DNA of 57,603 nucleotides from a bacterium (GTDB lineage Bacteria > Bacteroidota > Rhodothermia > Balneolales > M1805), in NCBI GenBank assembly GCA_006226965.1, contig SBGQ01000044.1, positions 1 through 57,603 of the forward strand. The letters run 5' to 3'. The translations under genes and the position numbers were made by a program. Of this stretch, positions 52,892-57,603 are shown in pieces; positions within the stretch are counted from its first letter, which is position 1; the number at the start of each line of letters is the position of its first letter. The notes below the pieces were generated by a model. That model saw only the letters and a list, made by a program, of their open reading frames with translations. It was not told the DNA's origin and did not search any database.

Positions 52892-53043
52892 GCGGGAAAA
52901 GGTACTAAAAAGCTGAAAGAATTGAGGAAGAAGGCTTTCAAAAGGGTGCAAAAATTGACGTATTAACTATGTATCGAAACAGTATTTGTATTGCGAATCA
53001 ATAACTTAAATCATAAATTTAGCCAAGACTAAATATTGATTTT

Positions 53044-53877
53044 ATGTTTGAAAATTTAACCCAATGGTTTTATGGCATCTCACCGGTAAATCAGGCATTA
53101 CTTGCCGGGATTTTTACATGGGGATTAACAGCTGCAGGTGCCGGACTCGTTTTTTTAACCAAAAGTGTGAATTATAAATTGCTGGATTCCATGATGGGAT
53201 TTGCAGCAGGAGTAATGATAGCCGCGAGTTTTTGGTCTTTATTGGTTCCGTCAATCGAAATGGCTGCGCAGCAAGGAGTTGTAGAATGGGTTCCTGCGGC
53301 AGTCGGATTTTTATTAGGAGGATTGTTCTTGCGTTTGTGCGACGCATATTTGCCTCACTTACACTTGGGATTACCTAAAACAGAAGCTGAAGGTGTGCCG
53401 ACATCATGGAAGAGAACAACCTTATTGGTTTTGGCGATTACCTTGCACAACATTCCTGAAGGTTTGGCAATAGGTGTCTTATTCGGAGCGTCAGCGGCGG
53501 GCGCAGAATTTGCAGGAAATGCAACGGTGCTAGCTGCAATCAGTCTTGCCGTAGGTATTGGCATTCAAAATTTTCCGGAGGGTTTAGCTGTTTCTATGCC
53601 TCTGAGACGCGAAGGTATGAGTCGTGGTAAAAGCTTTTGGTACGGACAGCTTTCTGCAATAGTTGAACCAATTTCTGCAGCTTTTGGTGCTTGGGCAGTT
53701 ATTGCCATTGAGCCCATTTTACCATATGCACTTTCATTTGCAGCTGGCGCAATGATTTATGTGGTTGTAGAGGAATTGATACCTGAAACTCAACAACGTG
53801 AAAACACGGATATTGCTACCATGGGAACGATGATTGGTTTTGTAGTAATGATGGTTCTTGATGTTAGCCTTGGATAA
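53044..53877 (+). CDS. ZIP-family metal transporter
   Basis: The 277-residue protein has eight predicted membrane segments and the two metal-site motifs in helices 4 and 5: HNIPEGLAIGVLFGA and NFPEGLAVSMPLRREGMS. The second motif has Asn in place of the usual His, which may change metal preference. ZIP proteins import zinc, iron or manganese into the cytoplasm; the ZupT/GufA-like group is the closest. The loop between helices 3 and 4 contains HLHLGLPKTEAEG with two His. The 92-base spacer before it shows no clear promoter. A terminator follows. Confidence 0.92.
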   Translation: MFENLTQWFYGISPVNQALLAGIFTWGLTAAGAGLVFLTKSVNYKLLDSMMGFAAGVMIAASFWSLLVPSIEMAAQQGVVEWVPAAVGFLLGGLFLRLCDAYLPHLHLGLPKTEAEGVPTSWKRTTLLVLAITLHNIPEGLAIGVLFGASAAGAEFAGNATVLAAISLAVGIGIQNFPEGLAVSMPLRREGMSRGKSFWYGQLSAIVEPISAAFGAWAVIAIEPILPYALSFAAGAMIYVVVEELIPETQQRENTDIATMGTMIGFVVMMVLDVSLG

Positions 53878-53878
53878 A

Positions 53879-53902
53879 AAAAAGCCTCAAGAGAGGCTTT
53901 TT
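53879..53902. terminator. Bidirectional terminator, ZIP gene / smpB
   Basis: AAAAAGCCTC (53879-53888) pairs with GAGGCTTTTT (53893-53902) around AAGA. Runs of A and T on both sides suit termination in each direction, five bases after the ZIP gene stop and four before the smpB stop. Confidence 0.92.
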
Positions 53903-53905
53903 ACT

Positions 53906-54382
53906 TTAAACTGAAAACTGACTTGTTTTATACTCGCGCTTAAGTTCTCGAGTTGTATCTCTTTCAGCTATACTATCGCGCTTATCATGCTTTTTCTTTC
54001 CTTTGGCTAAACCAATCTGAACCTTGGCAAAACCCATTTTAAAATAAATTTTTAAGGGAACCAAGGTATAGCCTTTTTGAGTAAGCGCTTTATCAATCTC
54101 GGCTATTTCTTTTTTATTTAACAAGAGTTTTCTTGTTCGAGTAGCTTCGTGATTGTTATATGAGCCGAATTCAAACTCCTTGATGTACAAGTCTTTTAAA
54201 AGGACTTCACCGCTATCCATATAGGCAAAAGCGTCACCAAAACTTACATTTCCTTTGCGTACCGATTTTACTTCGGTTCCTTGCAGAGCAATTCCGGCTT
54301 CATACGTTTTCTCAATGTGATAATCGAATGTAGCTTTTCGGTTAGTTATAGATGCGGGTGCTTTTTTTTCTGATGAAGCCAT
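53906..54382 (-). CDS. smpB: SsrA-binding protein SmpB
   Basis: SmpB binds tmRNA and rescues stalled ribosomes. The 158-residue protein has NRKATFDYHIEKTYEAGIAL, the TEVKSVRKGNVSFGDAFAYM stretch, the KIYFKMGFAKVQIGLAKGKK region and the basic C-terminal tail (KKKHDKRDSIAERDTTREL) that mimics mRNA in the decoding centre. The ssrA gene itself was not seen in the window. Confidence 0.97.
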   Translation of the reverse strand: MASSEKKAPASITNRKATFDYHIEKTYEAGIALQGTEVKSVRKGNVSFGDAFAYMDSGEVLLKDLYIKEFEFGSYNNHEATRTRKLLLNKKEIAEIDKALTQKGYTLVPLKIYFKMGFAKVQIGLAKGKKKHDKRDSIAERDTTRELKREYKTSQFSV

Positions 54383-54390
54383 TTTAGCTC

Positions 54391-54870
54391 TTATTCTGCG
54401 ATTTCTTGTGGGACTTCGCGACCCATTTGTTTGTAAATATTTTCAATCTGACCGATTTCTGCTTTTGCTTTTTCGCTTTCAGGGTCTAACTGAAGCGATC
54501 TTCTAAGATGAGCTAATGAACCGGTCATACGTTCTCTCATTCCTAAATGCTCGCCATAATATTCGAGGAAAATTCCGTAGTCAAGATGAGCTTTTGCCAG
54601 TTTTGCTTTGGTTTCAGCATTATTCAAATCTCCGGCTTTTAATTCAGCAATTTGTTTTTCTAGAAAAGCTTGATTTTGTTTTCTGATTTCCAATGCTAAA
54701 GCCGTTGTTTGTTCGGTTGATGGCAAATTAGACAAGAGTTGTAAAGCTTCGCGATATTCATGCTTTTCCATCATAGCTTGAACTTGGCTATCAATGTCGT
54801 TTTTCTTTTCTGAGCTTGAACACGCTACAAATGCCATCATCACAACAGCAAACAGGAATACATTTTTCAT
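54391..54870 (-). CDS. TPR-like lipoprotein
   Basis: ATG 54870 (MKNVFLFAV) was chosen over a TTG at 54882. The 159-residue product has a lipobox MAFVAC (Cys at about residue 17) and then two or three short helical repeats: EALQLLSNLPSTEQTTALAL, AKLAKAHLDYGIFLEYYGEH, AHLRRSLQLDPESEKAKAEI. It probably sits at the membrane surface as a small tetratricopeptide lipoprotein of unknown partner. It is eight bases upstream of smpB. Confidence 0.75.
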   Translation of the reverse strand: MKNVFLFAVVMMAFVACSSSEKKNDIDSQVQAMMEKHEYREALQLLSNLPSTEQTTALALEIRKQNQAFLEKQIAELKAGDLNNAETKAKLAKAHLDYGIFLEYYGEHLGMRERMTGSLAHLRRSLQLDPESEKAKAEIGQIENIYKQMGREVPQEIAE

Positions 54871-54888
54871 AATAAAATTCAATTAAAA

Positions 54889-56073
54889 TTAAGAGGTGAA
54901 AAGATACAGAGGGTTAGGACTTATACACAAAATGAATAATGCCATCGCAAACCAGCCTAAAATTTTTCTGGTTGGGTCTAAACGTTGTTCATATAAAACG
55001 GGTGGATGTTCAATTTTTACAAAAACAATGATGAAAACCATCCAAATAGCCCAACTGGTAAAGCCGTTCCAATTTGCCGCATCAAACACGTTAATCATTA
55101 TGAATGTAATAATAAGTGACACGGAGCCGACAGAAACCGCCCATTTAATATTGTTGTGATACGCTTTTTGCAACATTAGAAACAAAAGTGCCCCCCAAAT
55201 TGCCCAGGCGTAATAACCAAGATTTGCACTGTACGAGGTAAGCATTTCGTTCAAAATCGGGATGGTGCCAATGCCTCCTAAAACGGATAAAGCCCCGTAA
55301 AATAATCGAGCAATAAAACGATGTTTTTTAAATCCAATCAATCCATAAAGTATATGTCCGCCATCTAATTGACCGATTGGCATAAGATTTAAAGCTGTAA
55401 ACAATAAACCTAGCCAACCTGCGAAAAGAACCGGATAATGATACATTTCCCACATGGGCGGAACATTGTTAAAAAATTGCGCCAAAAAGGAATACAGTAG
55501 GGTGTTTCCCAACATTAATACACCGCCTTGGTTGATGTCTGAAACGAACGGAGCATCGGGGAATTCTCCATAAGCTTTTATGTAAGCGTGTAAATCATCA
55601 TGAAACGTAAATTGATAGGCGTATTCCGGACCCGGTAAAGTTGCAAATCCGATGAGTAAAGTTGTAATTGCTACAACAAAACCGGCCAAAGGTCCTGCAA
55701 TGCCGACATCATATAATTTTTTTGTTGTTTGAATACGTTCTTTGATGCGAATTACAGCACCCATTGTTCCTATTGGTGAAATAAGCGGCAAAGGAATAAA
55801 ATAGGGTAAAGTTGATGCTACACGGTGAACCACTGCCGCGATGTAGTGGCCAAATTCGTGAGTGGTAAGAAAAAGAATCACCAAAGACGCAAAAAGAATA
55901 GAATCGCCAATTGAATAGAAAAAACCTTGTCCGGAAAAAGCTATTGAAGCAAAAGTTAATACAAACAAAGAAATATGTCGAAACAGGACTTTTTTTGTGA
56001 TTCCAAGTCTATCAAAAAGTGTTTGCTTTTCCTGAATATCAACGATTTCGTAATTGCTTTGAATTTCTTCCAA
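54889..56073 (-). CDS. Site-2-type zinc metalloprotease (M50 family)
   Basis: The protein is an integral membrane protease: HEFGHYIAAVVHRVAS with the HExxH zinc motif, PLISPIGTMGAVIRI, GIAGPLAGFVVAI, and the third ligand in LNLMPIGQLDGGHILYGL. About seven membrane segments are visible over 394-418 residues. Such enzymes cut transmembrane anti-sigma factors or other membrane proteins; the target is not known. The start is uncertain: TTG 56073 avoids overlap with arginine deiminase, while GTG 56145 would overlap it by 58 bases and add a basic RQRRR stretch. It is transcribed with arginine deiminase. Confidence 0.88.
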   Translation of the reverse strand: MEEIQSNYEIVDIQEKQTLFDRLGITKKVLFRHISLFVLTFASIAFSGQGFFYSIGDSILFASLVILFLTTHEFGHYIAAVVHRVASTLPYFIPLPLISPIGTMGAVIRIKERIQTTKKLYDVGIAGPLAGFVVAITTLLIGFATLPGPEYAYQFTFHDDLHAYIKAYGEFPDAPFVSDINQGGVLMLGNTLLYSFLAQFFNNVPPMWEMYHYPVLFAGWLGLLFTALNLMPIGQLDGGHILYGLIGFKKHRFIARLFYGALSVLGGIGTIPILNEMLTSYSANLGYYAWAIWGALLFLMLQKAYHNNIKWAVSVGSVSLIITFIMINVFDAANWNGFTSWAIWMVFIIVFVKIEHPPVLYEQRLDPTRKILGWFAMALFILCISPNPLYLFTS

Positions 56074-56087
56074 GGTATTCTGTTTTC

Positions 56088-57317
56088 TTAAGATTCTCGC
56101 GAAACCGGCATCGTCATACAGCGTGCGCCGCCTCTGCCTCTGCACAATTCATTTCCAATAAATGAAATGGCCAATTTGGTTTCAGGAGTTGGGTTAAACG
56201 ATTTGTCTTTGTAACGATCAATAAACTCAAATTGGTTTAATAATTCGTAACCATTTTCTTTGAGTGTGTTAAATGTATTGGTATTTCGCTCATATCCAAC
56301 AATTACACCGGGTGCTAAAGCAAAAACATTTGCTCCATCGGTCCATTGCTCACGGCTCTGATAAATCGGTAAATCTCCACCGCAATTAATAAAATTCACA
56401 GCATGTCCGAGTTTAGCTTCAAGTGCGTAATGTAGTGAAGGCATAAGCTTTGTTACCATTTCTCCGGATTCACTTTTCGATAGACAAACAACGTTATCTT
56501 TTCGTTTAATGATTGCCGGCGGGTAAACAATACATTCGTCATGTGAAGCGAATGTGAAAATCGTATCCAAATGCATAGAAGCGCGCTGTTTTGGAATATC
56601 AACAATTAACACATCTTTGATGCCAAATTTGAAAAAGGCTTCAGCCGCTTTCATAATTCCTGAGAAGGAAGTCCTTTCACTCATACCAACTAAAACGAGG
56701 TCTTTAGAAGGAATTAACACGTCGCCGCCTTCGATGGAATCGTAATATTCCAAGCGAAAAGCTTGTTCGCGAACTTTTGCAAAAAGCGGATGATATTCAA
56801 CAACGGTATCCATGAGCATCGATTCTCTGGCACGTGCTTTTTTTGCCGCTCTTGAAATGATGATTCCATCGTTGATAACTGCTGCTAAATCTCTGGTAAA
56901 TAAAATATTGGGAGATGGATAAATGCTAAAACCGCGAAGCCCGTCCGTGCGGCCGTTTATTGCAAATTCCAATAATTCGTTTGGTGATAGCATTCCCAAT
57001 TCTTGTTGAATCGGAGTTAAGTTCCATTCGGGAAATCGGTGAACTAGCAAATCGATGAAATAGGCGCGGGCATCTTCTTTTTGAAAAGCATCATAAATTA
57101 AATCACAAATTTCAAAAACACCGCCACCGCTTGGTAAAGCCGTTTTGAAAATATCGATCATGGCTAAGTGCTCTTCCCGTGCATCTGTTTCAAAAATGAT
57201 GTCATCAAATAACAATTCATCTTTTATATCGGGACTTACCAAGGTTACTTCTTTACCGGGTGTGTGTACAACAACTCCATTCAAACGTCCGGTTTCTGAC
57301 GATACATGTATGTTCAT
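56088..57317 (-). CDS. arcA: Arginine deiminase
   Basis: The enzyme converts arginine to citrulline and ammonia, the first step of the arginine deiminase pathway. ATG 57317 gives 409 residues. Family marks are MNIHVSSETGRLNGVVVHTP at the N-terminus, ELLFDDIIFE, FTRDLAAVINDGIIIS, the GGDVL guanidino-binding segment, ASMHLDTIFTF with a catalytic His, and the nucleophile Cys400 in the C-terminal GRGGARCMTMP. arcB (carbamoyltransferase) and arcC (kinase) are absent from the window, so a full ATP-yielding pathway is not shown. It is preceded by a -7 promoter element and a tandem-repeat region. Confidence 0.94.
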   Translation of the reverse strand: MNIHVSSETGRLNGVVVHTPGKEVTLVSPDIKDELLFDDIIFETDAREEHLAMIDIFKTALPSGGGVFEICDLIYDAFQKEDARAYFIDLLVHRFPEWNLTPIQQELGMLSPNELLEFAINGRTDGLRGFSIYPSPNILFTRDLAAVINDGIIISRAAKKARARESMLMDTVVEYHPLFAKVREQAFRLEYYDSIEGGDVLIPSKDLVLVGMSERTSFSGIMKAAEAFFKFGIKDVLIVDIPKQRASMHLDTIFTFASHDECIVYPPAIIKRKDNVVCLSKSESGEMVTKLMPSLHYALEAKLGHAVNFINCGGDLPIYQSREQWTDGANVFALAPGVIVGYERNTNTFNTLKENGYELLNQFEFIDRYKDKSFNPTPETKLAISFIGNELCRGRGGARCMTMPVSRES

Positions 57318-57349
57318 ATTCTCCAAATAGATCTATCTAAATTATAGTT

Positions 57350-57357
57350 CAAAGATA
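57350..57357 (-). promoter_or_regulatory. Bacteroidota-type -7 element before arginine deiminase
   Basis: On the minus strand this reads TATCTTTG, a match to TAnnTTTG, 32 bases upstream of the ATG at 57317. The tandem-repeat region begins about 30 bases farther upstream, at the place where -33 and upstream contacts would lie. Confidence 0.5.
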
Positions 57358-57387
57358 GTTATTCTTGGGTGAAAAGGCGTATATGGA

Positions 57388-57443
57388 AAAGGTATAAAGG
57401 TATAAAGGTATAAAGGTATAAAGGTGTAAAGGTGTAAAGGTGT
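57388..57443 (+). repeat. Octamer tandem repeat AAAGGTAT/AAAGGTGT
   Basis: Seven adjoining 8-base units: four AAAGGTAT (57388-57419), then three AAAGGTGT (57420-57443). The A-to-G change in the seventh base is shared by all later units, showing local duplication after mutation. Confidence 0.97.
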
Positions 57444-57448
57444 AAAGG

Positions 57449-57469
57449 TTTTAGGTTTTAGGTTTTAGG
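57449..57469 (+). repeat. Heptamer tandem repeat TTTTAGG
   Basis: Three perfect 7-base units follow the octamer array directly. A further partial copy (TTTAGG) reappears at 57488. Confidence 0.95.
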
Positions 57470-57486
57470 AGTAAGGAGTAAGGAGT
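57470..57486 (+). repeat. Heptamer tandem repeat AGTAAGG
   Basis: Two full units and a third partial one of a different 7-base sequence adjoin the TTTTAGG array with no gap. Confidence 0.9.
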
Positions 57487-57526
57487 ATTTAGGTTTTAAG
57501 TTTTTTGAATCAAAAATTTCTAAAAT

Positions 57527-57603
57527 CCGACATCCGACATCCGACATCCGACATCCGACATCCGACATCCGACATCCGACATCCGACATCCGACATCCGA
57601 CAT
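57527..57603 (+). repeat. Heptamer tandem repeat CCGACAT, continuing past the window
   Basis: Eleven perfect 7-base CCGACAT units fill 57527-57603 and reach the last base of the window, so the array is longer than seen. It is not a CRISPR, as there are no spacers. Between it and the AGTAAGG array lie about 40 bases of AT-rich sequence. Confidence 0.97.

Noticed and set aside
57449-57469. Telomere-like TTTTAGG repeats
   Set aside because: Only three units are present and they are embedded among other heptamer families inside a bacterial chromosome, so slippage is a better explanation.
57527-57603. Possible CRISPR array
   Set aside because: Repeats are 7 bases with no spacers, and no cas gene is nearby.

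Overview
The window reads as a chromosomal segment of a flagellated, Gram-negative, AT-rich bacterium of the Bacteroidota/FCB group. The evidence is: a PorV/PorQ-type outer-membrane protein and several predicted beta-barrels and lipoproteins; a Rho factor with a long Asn/Lys/Arg-rich insertion; a half-length glycogen synthase next to a DUF4270-like lipoprotein; few Shine-Dalgarno sequences outside the flagellar genes; and repeated matches to the Bacteroidota -7 promoter element TAnnTTTG. Flagella are uncommon in this group, so a basal or marine lineage (Balneolia/Rhodothermia or Ignavibacteria/Kapabacteria-like) is likely. This placement is inference from gene content. There are no rRNA or tRNA genes, prophage, IS elements or CRISPR arrays.

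Region 1 (1-11744, all +) is a flagellar operon: fliK (5' end outside the window), flgD, a small flagellar-operon gene, flgE, motA, motB, fliL, fliM, fliN/fliY, fliO, fliP, fliQ, fliR. Together these encode hook assembly, stator, C-ring switch and the membrane export gate. The order is close to that of spirochetes. Two RNA structures break it up: a double hairpin before flgE and a terminator-like hairpin between flgE and motA. fliR ends head-to-head with an opposing gene, so flhB and flhA are not adjacent.

Region 2 (11741-21644) has a minus-strand SAM methyltransferase, SAM hydrolase and dnaN. Divergent from these is a plus-strand run: glycosyltransferase, PorV/PorQ-like protein, lipoprotein, miaA, purS, clpS, purQ, lptB and a rhodanese protein.

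Region 3 (21634-32318, all -) holds an outer-membrane protein and rho, then an envelope set (TPR protein, beta-barrel, DUF4270-like lipoprotein) led by the half-size glycogen synthase, then malQ and glgB. With glgP at 39512-41980 these form a glycogen synthesis and breakdown set.

Region 4 (32439-44730) is mixed housekeeping: a LolC/E-type permease, a membrane-anchored MurF-like ligase, a sugar nucleotidyltransferase, a universal stress protein, CCA-adding enzyme, ispE, glgP, a NUDIX hydrolase, AMP nucleosidase, a GNAT acetyltransferase and an unknown gene.

Region 5 (44759-57317) carries panD and panC (pantothenate), an acyltransferase E2 subunit, an M20/M28-type peptidase, a DUF952 protein, a TPMT-type methyltransferase, two uncharacterised genes leading into rsmD and coaD, a SirB1-type protein, a ZIP metal transporter, smpB, a TPR lipoprotein, an M50 protease and arginine deiminase. 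The last 216 bases are four adjoining families of 7-8 bp tandem repeats running off the window. No gap between genes exceeds about 290 bases.
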